A stretch of 19,364 nucleotides of DNA from Dehalococcoidia bacterium (GCA_004297315.1 SCTU01000149.1:1-19364); one strand, 5' to 3'. Positions 5,597 through 13,381 are shown, counted from the stretch's first letter. Notes: a model not told the origin generated them from the letters alone. Translations and numbers: made by a program.

Positions 5597-7351
5597 GTGG
5601 TGACACCCTCTTCCTTCTGGTCGCCGACGAACCTCCAGTTCAGTCGAAAACTCAGCACGATCGTCCCCGGCTCGCGGTTCTTCTGGTCCCCGTCGGGCAA
5701 GGAAGTCCTGGTGCAGACCGGCACGGGCGTCGCGGTGGTGGACAAGGCCGACAAGCAAATCTGGAAGATGGACGGCGTGAAGCCGCTCGGCTGGTGGTCA
5801 GTCACCGGGATCAAGGGCTCGGCGGTGCTGGTCACCGACGGGGCGAAGACGCGCATCGTGAGCACGTATAACGACCAAGACCTGTGGACATTCGCCGCGC
5901 CGGGTGCCTTCCCCAGCCCTGCCGGGACCGCCGTCCTCCTCCAGCGTGGGGACGGCTGGTTGCTCTGGGAGCCGCTCACCGGAATGCGCCCGATCCCGAA
6001 TGTCGCGGCGAGTGCGACAGCCGCCTGGGAGCCAAACGGCCAGCGGGTCGCGATCGAGGGGCCCGGTTCCAGTGGCGTGGTCATCTTAAATACGGCAGAC
6101 CTGACGACCTCGACGTTGGGCGTCGCGGGAGCAGTGACCGGCTGGGGGGCGGGCGAGATCGCGGTGATGCGCGAGGGTGCGGTGAGACTGGCAACGCCAG
6201 ACTCGCGTGAAACGAAGGAGATCGGCAACGCAACCTTTGCCAGTTTCCAGCCTGCAGCACCAAAGGCCGAGAGAGGGACAAAGCCCGGGCCGGTCAAGTT
6301 CGTCCCGGTGGCGAAAGTACAAGACGGTCAGGGAATGTCCGTCGCAGTCGCCCCAAACCCGGACGGCCAGATTCTCTACATCGCGGACATCACCGGCCGG
6401 GTGATCGCCGACCGAGGCGGCACACAGGCCACTGTGCTGGACATCCGCAATCAAGTGACGGTGTGGGACGAGTCCGGCCTGCTCGACGTCGTGCTGCACC
6501 CGAAGTTCCCGCAGAACCGCACGGCGTACGTCTATTACGGCGTCGGTGGCGTCACCGACAAGGGCGGGGTTGGGCCGCGGCGAGACCTCATCGCTTCGTT
6601 CGAGATCGGCCCCGACGGAATGTCTGCCGTCCCGAACACATTCCGCGTCCGGTACACAATTCCGACCCCGCAGGAGACGCCGATGTCGCACAACGGCGGC
6701 ACGCTCGCCTTCGCTCCGGACGGCAAGCTGTACCTGGGGCTCGGCGACCTGGGCACCTATGAGGCCGCTGCGGACCCCTCGCCGCAGTCGGTCATCGGGT
6801 CATTCCTCGTGCTCGACGTCGATCAGCCGGGGGAGTGGACCGCCACGAAAGTCGCGTACGGCTTCCGTAACCCCTTCCGCTTCTCCATTGACCCAGTTAC
6901 CACACAGGTCTGGATTGGCGACGTGGGCGGCTTCACCCGTGAAGAGATCGATATCCTCGCGCGAAATGGAAACTTCGGATGGCCCCTGCGCGAGGGCGAG
7001 GTCTGTCGGGACACGCTGACGGACTGCAACTCGCCCGGGCTGCCGCCGGTGCATGCCTGGGCCCCGTATTCCGGGGGGCACGACTGCGGCGCGGGCGTTA
7101 TTGGCGGATTCGTGTATCGAGGGAGCGCGATTCCCGACCTGAAGAACTGGTACCTCTATAGCGACCTGTGTTCGGGCGACATCCTCGCGATCGACCCGGC
7201 GGCGACCGTACCGGAGTCGCTGACGCTGGGACGGGTGCCCGGGGCGCCGAAGTGGGGGGCCGTCGTCGACCTCGTACCGGACGCCAAGGGAGAACCGCTG
7301 GTCGTTGGCCTCCCGGGCGGCGTCTTCCGGATCACGGCAGGCGGCAACTGA
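5597..7351 (+). CDS. Glucose/sorbosone dehydrogenase-like beta-propeller protein (main open part)
   Basis: The open part codes for 584 aa if started at the GTG 5597, but it has no ribosome binding site there and is better seen as the body of the gene beginning at 5351. Residues 1-220 resemble a TolB/WD40-type propeller (repeated W-x-P-x-G strands such as FFWSPSGKEVLVQ and AAWEPNGQRVAIEG). From about residue 235 it is a glucose/sorbosone dehydrogenase (GSDH, YliI/HHIP-type) domain: GLLDVVLHPKFPQNR, SHNGGTLAFAPDGKLYLGLG, YGFRNPFRFSIDP, VWIGDVG, NFGWPLREG and GGFVYRGSAIPDLKNWYLYS. Family members are PQQ-dependent, periplasmic sugar oxidases, but many lack proven activity. Its predicted signal segment (in the preceding frame) suggests export. 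The sugar transferase gene is divergent to it. Confidence 0.8.
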   Translation: MVTPSSFWSPTNLQFSRKLSTIVPGSRFFWSPSGKEVLVQTGTGVAVVDKADKQIWKMDGVKPLGWWSVTGIKGSAVLVTDGAKTRIVSTYNDQDLWTFAAPGAFPSPAGTAVLLQRGDGWLLWEPLTGMRPIPNVAASATAAWEPNGQRVAIEGPGSSGVVILNTADLTTSTLGVAGAVTGWGAGEIAVMREGAVRLATPDSRETKEIGNATFASFQPAAPKAERGTKPGPVKFVPVAKVQDGQGMSVAVAPNPDGQILYIADITGRVIADRGGTQATVLDIRNQVTVWDESGLLDVVLHPKFPQNRTAYVYYGVGGVTDKGGVGPRRDLIASFEIGPDGMSAVPNTFRVRYTIPTPQETPMSHNGGTLAFAPDGKLYLGLGDLGTYEAAADPSPQSVIGSFLVLDVDQPGEWTATKVAYGFRNPFRFSIDPVTTQVWIGDVGGFTREEIDILARNGNFGWPLREGEVCRDTLTDCNSPGLPPVHAWAPYSGGHDCGAGVIGGFVYRGSAIPDLKNWYLYSDLCSGDILAIDPAATVPESLTLGRVPGAPKWGAVVDLVPDAKGEPLVVGLPGGVFRITAGGN

Positions 7352-7352
7352 C

Positions 7353-7382
7353 CGTCGGGCCGCGTTCCGAAGCCGCCCGACG
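7353..7382 (+). terminator. Possible hairpin terminator after the dehydrogenase-like gene
   Basis: CGTCGGGC (7353-7360) and GCCCGACG (7375-7382) form a perfect 8-bp GC-rich stem with a 14-base loop, two bases after the stop codon. Only TT follows, so it is not a classic T-run terminator; the large loop also weakens the case. Confidence 0.35.
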
Positions 7383-7431
7383 TTAGACGTCCAGCGCCGA
7401 GTACGATGCCCCTGGACCGTCGGAGGTGACC

Positions 7432-7959
7432 ATGCGATTGCCTGTCGAGTTGCAGTCCGGTGAGTCGGTCGTCCTGCTGGTCCGGAGACACTGGTTCTTC
7501 CTCGTTGCACCGCTCCTCGGAGCGCTGCTCGCGATGCTACTGCCGCCCGCGGTGGTACTCGCCGTCGTCATGCGCACGGACGGACCGAAAGCGCTCGACG
7601 TCGTGCTCGTCGCCGTGTCGCTCGTCTACGCCGCGGTGCTGGGCGTGCGCGCCTACTTCGTCTGGTACGCCTGGGCGCACGACGTCTGGGTGATCACGAA
7701 CCAGCGGCTGGTGGACGGGCAGAAGCCGGACTGGTTCCACGAGAAGGTGTCCACGGCAGACCTCGTGCAGGTGCAGGACGTCGGCCTGGACCGCACCGGC
7801 CTGCTCGCGACGCTGCTGAAGTTCGGCGACCTGCGCGTGCAGACGGCAGCCGAGATCGAGCAGTTCATCCTGCGCAAGATCCCGCGGCCGCAGGACGTCC
7901 TCGCGGTCCTCGACCGCACCCGCGACGCCGCCCGCCACGAGGCGCCTCCTTCGATCTGA
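7432..7959 (+). CDS. Bacterial PH (bPH2, YdbS/YdbT-like) domain membrane protein
   Basis: A 175-aa protein with two membrane segments (about residues 22-45 and 53-75) followed by a cytoplasmic bacterial Pleckstrin-homology-like domain. The signature is WVITNQRLVDGQ (about 88-99), then STADLVQVQDVGLDRTG, GDLRVQTAAE and a terminal helix. Such proteins sit in the membrane with unknown function, sometimes linked to envelope stress. The ATG at 7432 has GGAGG with 5 bases of spacing, so the in-frame GTG at 7426, which overlaps that site, is rejected. The D-Ala-D-Ala carboxypeptidase gene follows 70 bp downstream on the same strand and may be co-transcribed. Confidence 0.82.
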   Translation: MRLPVELQSGESVVLLVRRHWFFLVAPLLGALLAMLLPPAVVLAVVMRTDGPKALDVVLVAVSLVYAAVLGVRAYFVWYAWAHDVWVITNQRLVDGQKPDWFHEKVSTADLVQVQDVGLDRTGLLATLLKFGDLRVQTAAEIEQFILRKIPRPQDVLAVLDRTRDAARHEAPPSI

Positions 7960-8029
7960 GCCGTCTGAACTTGCCGTCGCGCGAATGCCCGGCGACTATG
8001 GACAGGCGGCGGCGATCTCGGGGGTTGGG

Positions 8030-9067
8030 ATGTCGTTTCGCGGGCCGCGCCCGAGGTTCCAGCGCGCATCACGCCGCGCGCGTCCTCCCGTCCACTGGAT
8101 CGTCCCCGCCGGCGTGATCCTCGCAGTCGCGCTCCTCGTCCTGGTCGCGAGCGCGGCGACCCGCGGGCGCCCGGCCGAGTCGGCGAGCGCGGACGGCGTG
8201 GTGACGGCCGCGCGGCATGCGGCCCGCCCGCCACGCGAGGTGCTCGCCCCACGAGGCCCCGCGCCCCGCGTGGACCGGGCGTCAGCGGCGCCGCTCCCGG
8301 CCGTCCCCGCGCGCGCCTACATCCTGGTGGACGAGGCATCGGGCGCCGTCCTCGCGGAGTCCGGCGCCTCGCTCCGGCTGCCCCCGGCCAGCGTGACGAA
8401 AATCGCGACGGCGGTCCTACTCCTTGAGCTGGGACGCCTGGACGACACCGTCACGGTGGACATGGACTTCGACGACCTCGAACCGGACAGCACTGTCATG
8501 GGGTTGGCGCGGGGCGACCGTTACACCTTCCGCGACCTGCTCTACGGACTGATGCTCCCCTCAGGCAACGACGCGGCGCTCCTGATCGCGCGGGCGGTCT
8601 CCGGAGACGAGACGCGTTTCGTGAACACGATGAACGCGCTGGCGGCCCGGCTGGAGCTCAATGAGACGCATTTCACCGACCCGCACGGCCTCGGCGGCCC
8701 GCAGCACTACACCACCGCGCGCGACCTGGCCACGCTCACCCGCTACGCCTTCACCGTCCCCGGGTTCGCCGAGGTGGTCCGGGAGACGCGCTGGGAGGCG
8801 CACGGCTCGAAGCCGATCCCGATGTGGAACTCGAACGTGTTCCTGTACATGTATGACGGGGCCGACGGCGTGAAGATCGGCTACACCGAGGAGGCCGACC
8901 GCACGCTGGTCGCGTCCGCGACGCGCGACGGCCATCGGCTGATCGTGGTGGTCCTCGGCGACAGTTACGCGGCGACGCACGCCGGTGACCTGCTGGACTG
9001 GGCATGGGAATCCGCGTGCTGGCCTGCGGCTGGCGGCGGCTGTGCGCGCGTAACGTCGCCCGAGTGA
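8030..9067 (+). CDS. D-alanyl-D-alanine carboxypeptidase (PBP5/DacF family)
   Basis: A membrane-anchored penicillin-binding protein that trims the terminal D-Ala of peptidoglycan stem peptides outside the cytoplasmic membrane. It has an Arg-rich cytoplasmic tail, one membrane segment (about 23-42), a long Ala/Pro/Arg linker and the S11 peptidase domain from about residue 93. Active-site motifs are Ser121-x-x-Lys124 (PPASVTKIAT), Ser178-Gly-Asn180 (LPSGNDAA) and Lys282-Ile-Gly284 (ADGVKIGYTEEA). The usual KTG box is therefore KIG. There is no C-terminal amphipathic anchor helix of the PBP5 kind. The start at 8030 follows GGGGG with 5 bases of spacing; the in-frame ATG at 7985 would add 15 residues and lacks a site. 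It converges on the anti-sigma gene with only 10 bp between. Confidence 0.9.
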   Translation: MSFRGPRPRFQRASRRARPPVHWIVPAGVILAVALLVLVASAATRGRPAESASADGVVTAARHAARPPREVLAPRGPAPRVDRASAAPLPAVPARAYILVDEASGAVLAESGASLRLPPASVTKIATAVLLLELGRLDDTVTVDMDFDDLEPDSTVMGLARGDRYTFRDLLYGLMLPSGNDAALLIARAVSGDETRFVNTMNALAARLELNETHFTDPHGLGGPQHYTTARDLATLTRYAFTVPGFAEVVRETRWEAHGSKPIPMWNSNVFLYMYDGADGVKIGYTEEADRTLVASATRDGHRLIVVVLGDSYAATHAGDLLDWAWESACWPAAGGGCARVTSPE

Positions 9068-9077
9068 GCCTCGATCG

Positions 9078-9731
9078 CTAGCGGTACTGCCCCACGAGGA
9101 GCGGAGGCTGGGTCGGCCCAACGCGCGAGTCGTCGGGCTCGGCGGTCACCGCGACGGTGTCGCCGCGCTTCAGGCGGATGTCGACCGCCTTCGTCCACGG
9201 CCCTTCGCGGTCGGCGCCGATGATCGAGAGCGACTTCGGCGCCTCGCCCGGACGGCTCACCCAGACCTGGTAGACCTCGGCCCCGGGACGCGTCGGAAGT
9301 CCACCCAGCCGGACCGAGGCGCGCGAGCTCGATCCCTCAACGGCGAGTTCGAGGAATGCGCCGCTGCCTGCATTGAGCACCAACTGCTGCGGGGGCGTCC
9401 CGCGCGCCGGAAAGACGCCTGCGAGGTTCAACGCCACGAGAATTGCGGCAGCCGCCGCCGCGGCGGCCAGCATCCCGGGGATCCAGCGACGGCTGCCCCG
9501 CTTCGTCTCCAGGCGGGCGGCATCCAGGATGCGGGCGCGCAACGCCGGGGAGGGCTCCGCCTCCGGCGCCGCCGAAGCGAGGGCCAGCACGGCGGCACGC
9601 GCGCCGGCGTACTCCTCGTGCCAGTGCTCGGCGAGGTGGTCCTCGACCGTGGCGCGCTCGTCCGCGTCGAGCAGTCCGAGCGCGTACGCGCCGGCAAGTT
9701 CGCTGACTTCTTCGCAGGTGAGTGGGGTCAT
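9078..9731 (-). CDS. Anti-sigma factor, RskA-like
   Basis: A 217-aa single-pass membrane protein that should hold the neighbouring ECF sigma factor inactive. Residues 1-45 form the cytoplasmic anti-sigma domain (TCEEVSELAGAYALGLLDAD, typical of RskA/ASD proteins). A hydrophobic Ala-rich segment at about 86-107 is the membrane span. Residues 120-217 are the extracytoplasmic RskA C-terminal domain (VRLGGLPTRPGAEVYQVWV, then LKRGDTVAVTAEPDD). The zinc motif of many anti-sigma factors, His-x3-Cys-x2-Cys, is replaced here by His32-x3-His36-x2-Glu39. The ATG overlaps the sigma gene stop (ATGA), so sigma and anti-sigma are translationally coupled. Confidence 0.88.
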   Translation of the reverse strand: MTPLTCEEVSELAGAYALGLLDADERATVEDHLAEHWHEEYAGARAAVLALASAAPEAEPSPALRARILDAARLETKRGSRRWIPGMLAAAAAAAAILVALNLAGVFPARGTPPQQLVLNAGSGAFLELAVEGSSSRASVRLGGLPTRPGAEVYQVWVSRPGEAPKSLSIIGADREGPWTKAVDIRLKRGDTVAVTAEPDDSRVGPTQPPLLVGQYR

Positions 9732-10270
9732 GAGGCTGCCCCCAGTCCCAGCGACCCGCGCAGCGCCCGGATCGCGTGGTGCATCCGGCTCTTCACCGTG
9801 CCGAGAGGCACCCCCGTGCGTTCTGCGATCTCACGATGGGACAACTGCGCGAAGTATGCGAGTTCCACCGCCTCGCGATGCTCGGGAGACAGGGCGAGCA
9901 GCGCCGACCGCACGCGGTCGGCCTCCATCGAGGTGACGACGGCTTCGAGGAGGTCGATGGCGTGCAGGTCCACCCGGTCCGGGACAGCCTCGCCGGACTC
10001 GCGCCGGCGGATGCGGCTCCGGACTGCCTCGACAGCCCGACGGTGGACGATGGTCAGCAGGAGCCCCTCCGCCGACCCCCGGTCGGGCGAGAGGCGGTCG
10101 GACTGCTTCCAGAATGCGAGGTAGCCCTCCTGGACGGCGTCCTCGGCGGCGGGCGCGTCACCGCTCAACACCCGGAGCGCGAGGCCGTAGGCGCGGCGGT
10201 GGGTGGCGTCATAGAACGTGGCGAGCGCGTCCGGATCCCGGCGACGGAGACGCCCCACGAGGTCGTCCAT
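9728..10270 (-). CDS. ECF RNA polymerase sigma factor (SigK-like)
   Basis: A 180-aa alternative sigma factor. Region 2 spans about residues 13-85 (DPDALATFYDATHRRAYGLA, then DAVQEGYLAFWK, the -10 recognition helix). Region 4 spans about 120-172 (LLALSPEHREAVELAYFAQL, then SHREIAERTGVPLGTVKSRM, the helix-turn-helix reading the -35). The ATG at 10270 is chosen because GAGGAGG lies 10 bases upstream and it gives the normal ECF length; the same frame is open to 10450 but those extra residues do not resemble a sigma factor. It forms an operon with the RskA-like anti-sigma gene, a pair common in actinobacteria and Chloroflexota. Autoregulation is usual for this group, but I could not place a confident ECF promoter upstream. 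Confidence 0.92.
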   Translation of the reverse strand: MDDLVGRLRRRDPDALATFYDATHRRAYGLALRVLSGDAPAAEDAVQEGYLAFWKQSDRLSPDRGSAEGLLLTIVHRRAVEAVRSRIRRRESGEAVPDRVDLHAIDLLEAVVTSMEADRVRSALLALSPEHREAVELAYFAQLSHREIAERTGVPLGTVKSRMHHAIRALRGSLGLGAAS

Positions 10271-10340
10271 GGCGCGCCGTCCTCCTCCGCACCCGCGGCT
10301 GGTGCGCGTCGGGACGGATTGTAGGCTCATGAACTGGCGC

Positions 10341-10370
10341 GGGCGCCGGACGGAGATTCGTCCGACGCCC
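10341..10370 (-). repeat. Inverted repeat A upstream of the sigma gene
   Basis: GGGCGCCGGACG (10341-10352) and CGTCCGACGCCC (10359-10370) match at 11 of 12 positions with a 6-base loop (GAGATT). It is the strongest hairpin of the 239-bp intergenic region between the FecE-type gene and the sigma factor. Confidence 0.5.
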
Positions 10371-10376
10371 GCACCC

Positions 10377-10410
10377 CGGATCGCGATGCGCGGCCTTGCT
10401 CCGCGATCCG
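10377..10410 (-). repeat. Inverted repeat B upstream of the sigma gene
   Basis: CGGATCGCG (10377-10385) and CGCGATCCG (10402-10410) are a perfect 9-bp inverted repeat with a 16-base loop, six bases from repeat A. Together with A it could form two consecutive stems in a sigma-gene leader transcript. Confidence 0.45.
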
Positions 10411-10443
10411 TTTCACGATCGAGCGGGACGAGGTGAGACATAA

Positions 10444-10489
10444 CGGACACCTCAAATCGCTCGTGTCCGTAGTTCGAGCGAAGTGTCCG
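10444..10489. promoter_or_regulatory. CGGACAC/GTGTCCG operator-like array
   Basis: CGGACAC (10444-10450) and GTGTCCG (10463-10469) are perfect inverted arms 12 bases apart, and GTGTCCG occurs again at 10483-10489, exactly 20 bp on (two helical turns). It lies between the FecE-type gene stop (10510) and the sigma gene. The spacing suggests protein binding more than a terminator; no T-run follows on either strand. Confidence 0.4.
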
Positions 10490-10509
10490 GGCGGTTCACT
10501 CGGGGAAAA

Positions 10510-11310
10510 TCAGCGAGCGGCGGCCGCGGGGACCACGATCGGCACTCCGCTGTGGGGGTGCGCGAAGACCGTCACGTGCGGGCCATAGGCCGCCAATACG
10601 TGCTCGGACGTCACGACGTCGCTCGGCGCGCCGGAGGCGAGGGTCCGGCCCTGGTGTAGAAGGAGGAGGCGGTCGCAGGAGGCGGCGGCGCTCGTCAGGT
10701 CATGGACGACGATCAGGATTCCGGCGCCTTCCTCGGCGAGCGCGCGCAGGAGGTCGAACAGGGTCGCCTGCGCTTCCGCGTCGAGGTTCGCACTTGGCTC
10801 GTCGAGGAGGAGCAGGCGGGCCTCCTGCGCGAGGGCGCGCGCGATGAAGGCGCGCCGCCGCTCGCCGCCGGACAGCGTGCCGAGGAGCCTGCCCGCGAAC
10901 GCGTCGCATCCCGCACGCCGCATCGCCGCTTCCACAACGCGGCGGTCGTGGCCCGACTGCCTGCGCAGCAGCCCCAGGTGAGGGAAGCGCCCGAGGGCGA
11001 CGAGTTCGCCTGCCGTCATCGTGGGCGGCGCGTCCGGCAACTGCTCGACGACCGCGACGAGGCGAGCGCGCTCGCGCCGGTCGACCTCGCCGATCGGCCG
11101 GTCGAGGAGCCGGATGTCGCCCGTGGCGGGGCGTGTCCCCGCGAGCGCGCGGAGCAGCGTGCTCTTGCCTGCGCCGTTTGGCCCCACGAGGCCGACGATC
11201 TCGCCGGGGCGTACCTCGACGGAGACGCCGTGCACGATCTCGCGACCGCCGGCATGCACGGTCACGCCGCGCGCCTCGAGGAGTGCGGTGGCCGCGGGTG
11301 CGGCGGTCAC
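10510..11310 (-). CDS. FecE/BtuD-type ABC transporter ATP-binding protein (iron-siderophore/haem/cobalamin)
   Basis: A 266-aa ATPase that powers a FecCD-type importer. Motifs in order: Walker A GPNGAGKS (43-50), Q-loop around VVEQLP (87-92), signature LSGGE (146-150), Walker B LLLLDEP (166-172) and the His switch VVHD (201-204). The GTG at 11310 is used because it overlaps the stop of the permease gene (GTGA, 4 bp), which indicates translational coupling. The same frame stays open far upstream across the permease gene, but that part is antisense-quality sequence in another frame and is not protein. No substrate-binding protein gene is near, so the ligand is open; cobalamin is one option given cobO some 6 kb away. 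Confidence 0.9.
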   Translation of the reverse strand: MTAAPAATALLEARGVTVHAGGREIVHGVSVEVRPGEIVGLVGPNGAGKSTLLRALAGTRPATGDIRLLDRPIGEVDRRERARLVAVVEQLPDAPPTMTAGELVALGRFPHLGLLRRQSGHDRRVVEAAMRRAGCDAFAGRLLGTLSGGERRRAFIARALAQEARLLLLDEPSANLDAEAQATLFDLLRALAEEGAGILIVVHDLTSAAASCDRLLLLHQGRTLASGAPSDVVTSEHVLAAYGPHVTVFAHPHSGVPIVVPAAAAR

Positions 11311-12395
11311 AGCACCCACCGCCGTCGCCGGCGCATGAGGACCAGGAACGCCGGGCCGCCGATGAACGCGGTGATGATCCCCAGTGGCACTTCCTGCGGC
11401 GCGATCGTCGTCCGCGCGAACGTGTCGACGAGCACGAGGAAAGCCGCGCCATAGATGAGCGAGAGCGGGAGCAGGCGGCGGAAGCCGCCGCCCCATGCGA
11501 GGCGCACGGCGTGAGGCACCATCAGGCCCACGAAACCGATGATCCCCGCGACGGCGACCGCCGCCGCGGCCATGAGCGACGCGGCAGCGAGCACGATCAC
11601 CTTCGTCCGCGCGACGTTCAGGCCGAGATGCTCCGCCTGCTCCTCGTCCAGTTGAAGCACGTCGAGGGCGCGCGACGTCACGGCGAGGACGAGCGTGCCG
11701 CCGAGCACGTAGGGGAGGGCGATGGCGACGCGGGTCCAGGAGACCGTGTTCAACCCGCCGAAGATGAAGGCGAAGATCGGCTGCGCCTTCTGCCCGCCGG
11801 TGAGAAGGATGAAGGAGGAGATCGCGGAACATATCGAGGAGAGCGCGACGCCGGCGAGGATGAGCGAGACGCCGTCCACGTCGCCTCCGCTGCGCGCAAG
11901 GATGGTGACGAGCACGACCGTGGCCAGCGCGCCGAGGAACGCGCTGGCGGGCACCCACCCGAAGCCGTAGGAGTCGATCGGCAACGGCGAGACGATCGCG
12001 AGCGATGCGCCGAGTGCGGCGCCGGAAGCGATCCCGAGCAGGAACGGGTCGGCGAGCGGGTTGCGGAATACGCCCTGGTAGGCGGCGCCGGAGCCGGAGA
12101 GCGCCGCCCCCACGATGACCGCGGCGGCGACGCGCGGGAGCCGCACGTCCACGATGATCCGCTGCCAGGTCGCCGGTGCGTCGGGTGTGAGTGTGACCCA
12201 CGGCAGGCGGTCGAGGGCGAACGCGACGGCGGTGCGGGCGGGGATCGACGCGGCGCCCTGGGTCAACGCATACACGCAGACCAGCGCGAGCAGCGCGAGG
12301 CCGAGCGCGAGCGGGCCCGCGAGGCGGAACGCGGCCGCGGCGCGCGTGGCGACGGATACCCCTCCGCGCGTGGCTTCGATCCCAGGTGTGGTCAC
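11307..12395 (-). CDS. FecCD/BtuC-family ABC transporter permease
   Basis: A 362-aa polytopic inner-membrane permease of the importer class for iron-siderophore, haem or vitamin B12. It has about nine to ten hydrophobic segments. Family motifs are visible: VDVRLPRVAAAVIVGAALSG, GAAYQGVFRNPLADPFLLGI (the highly conserved 'Q-x-x-x-R-N-P-L-A-D-P-x-x-L-G' block), and the C-terminal GIIGFVGLMVPHAVRL coupling helix region. The GTG at 12395 is 11 bp after the htpX stop; its ribosome binding site is weak, so translation may depend on htpX. It is followed by the ATPase gene with a 4-bp overlap. I see no cobalamin or other riboswitch before it, since there is no room. Confidence 0.92.
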   Translation of the reverse strand: MTTPGIEATRGGVSVATRAAAAFRLAGPLALGLALLALVCVYALTQGAASIPARTAVAFALDRLPWVTLTPDAPATWQRIIVDVRLPRVAAAVIVGAALSGSGAAYQGVFRNPLADPFLLGIASGAALGASLAIVSPLPIDSYGFGWVPASAFLGALATVVLVTILARSGGDVDGVSLILAGVALSSICSAISSFILLTGGQKAQPIFAFIFGGLNTVSWTRVAIALPYVLGGTLVLAVTSRALDVLQLDEEQAEHLGLNVARTKVIVLAAASLMAAAAVAVAGIIGFVGLMVPHAVRLAWGGGFRRLLPLSLIYGAAFLVLVDTFARTTIAPQEVPLGIITAFIGGPAFLVLMRRRRRWVL

Positions 12396-12406
12396 GATCT
12401 GCCGTT

Positions 12407-13381
12407 CTAATCCATCGAGGAGAGCGCGCTCAGGTCGTCGAGCGCGAGCGGCGCGCCTCCGTGCAGGGCACGCAGGCGGTTGATCCGCTCGGCCAGCGGC
12501 GGGTGCGTCGACCAGAGACTACTCGAGCGCGCCTCGAACTTCTTGATCGGGTTAGCGATGTAGAGGTGCTGCGTCGCGCGGTTCGCGACCTCGAGCACCT
12601 CGCGGTCGGTGCCGATCTTCCAGAGCGCCTGCTCGAGCCCCGCGGGGTTGCGCGTGAACTCGACTGACGTTGCGTCGGCGAGGTACTCGCGCTGGCGGCT
12701 CACGGAGAGCTGGACGAGGCGCGCGGCGATCGGAGCGAGGACTGCGAGGACGAGCGCGAGCACCATCAGGATCGCCTGCGCTCCCCCTCCGCCATCGCGG
12801 TCGCCGCGTCGACGACGGCCGCCCCACATCATCGAGCGCAGGAGGACGTCCGCCAGCAACGCGACGCCGCCCACGAGGACGCCGACGAGCAGCGCGAAGC
12901 GGATGTCGAGGTTGCGCACGTGGCCCATCTCGTGGCCGATCACGCCCTGCAACTCCTCGCGGTCGAGCCGGTCAAGCAGGCCGGAGGTCACTGCGATCGC
13001 GGCGTGTTCGGGGCTGCGCCCGGTGGCGAAGGCGTTGAGCGCCGTGTCGTCGATGACGTAGACGTCCGGCATCGGGACGTTGGCGGCCAGCGCCATCTCC
13101 TGGACCACGTTCATCAGCATCGGGTGCGTCTCGACGGAAACGCGACGCGCCTTCGAGGCGGCGAGCACCATCGCGGCGCCGGCATAGTAGGTCGTGAGGC
13201 CGGAGATGAGCGCGACGACACCTGCGAAAGCCGTCGTGCTGGCCGCGGCGACGGGGTCGCCGAACCACGCGTAGCCGACGACGAAGCCGAACACGAGAAA
13301 CAGGAGGGCGACGGCGAGCAGCAGCAGCGCCGACTTCCGCCGGTTGGCCGAAGCCTGTGCGTAAAACGTGGTCGTAGCCAT
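12407..13381 (-). CDS. htpX: Zinc metalloprotease HtpX (M48 family)
   Basis: A 324-aa membrane protease that degrades misfolded membrane proteins. Two N-terminal membrane segments (about 17-38 and 44-72) precede the catalytic domain. The zinc site is His150-Glu151-x-x-His154 (IGHEMGHVRN), with the third ligand Glu232 in SRQREYLAD. Two further hydrophobic segments lie between them (about 163-182 and 203-222), separated by a Arg/Asp/Gly-rich loop. The C-terminal STHPPLAERINRL is typical of HtpX. The ATG at 13381 follows a G-rich site (GGGGCGGG). It is 33 bp downstream of lemA; lemA and htpX are often neighbours and thought to act in membrane quality control. Confidence 0.93.
   Translation of the reverse strand: MATTTFYAQASANRRKSALLLLAVALLFLVFGFVVGYAWFGDPVAAASTTAFAGVVALISGLTTYYAGAAMVLAASKARRVSVETHPMLMNVVQEMALAANVPMPDVYVIDDTALNAFATGRSPEHAAIAVTSGLLDRLDREELQGVIGHEMGHVRNLDIRFALLVGVLVGGVALLADVLLRSMMWGGRRRRGDRDGGGGAQAILMVLALVLAVLAPIAARLVQLSVSRQREYLADATSVEFTRNPAGLEQALWKIGTDREVLEVANRATQHLYIANPIKKFEARSSSLWSTHPPLAERINRLRALHGGAPLALDDLSALSSMD

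Noticed and set aside
10271..10450. N-terminal extension of the ECF sigma factor
   Set aside because: The frame is open but the residues are not sigma-like, the region is full of inverted repeats, and the ATG at 10270 has a good ribosome binding site.
11311..12201. N-terminal extension of the FecE-type ATPase
   Set aside because: The frame is open but overlaps the permease gene in another frame and reads as Arg-rich low-complexity sequence. The GTG at 11310, overlapping the permease stop, gives a normal-length ATPase.
11133..12410. Plus-strand open frame of 425 codons opposite the FecCD-type permease
   Set aside because: Translation is almost all Arg, Glu, Asp, Gly and Ala. The opposite strand has a well-conserved permease with the RNPLADP block.
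12380..12410. Cobalamin riboswitch before the BtuC-like permease
   Set aside because: Only 11 bp separate htpX and the permease, too short for a riboswitch; no B12-box-like sequence was seen before cobO either.
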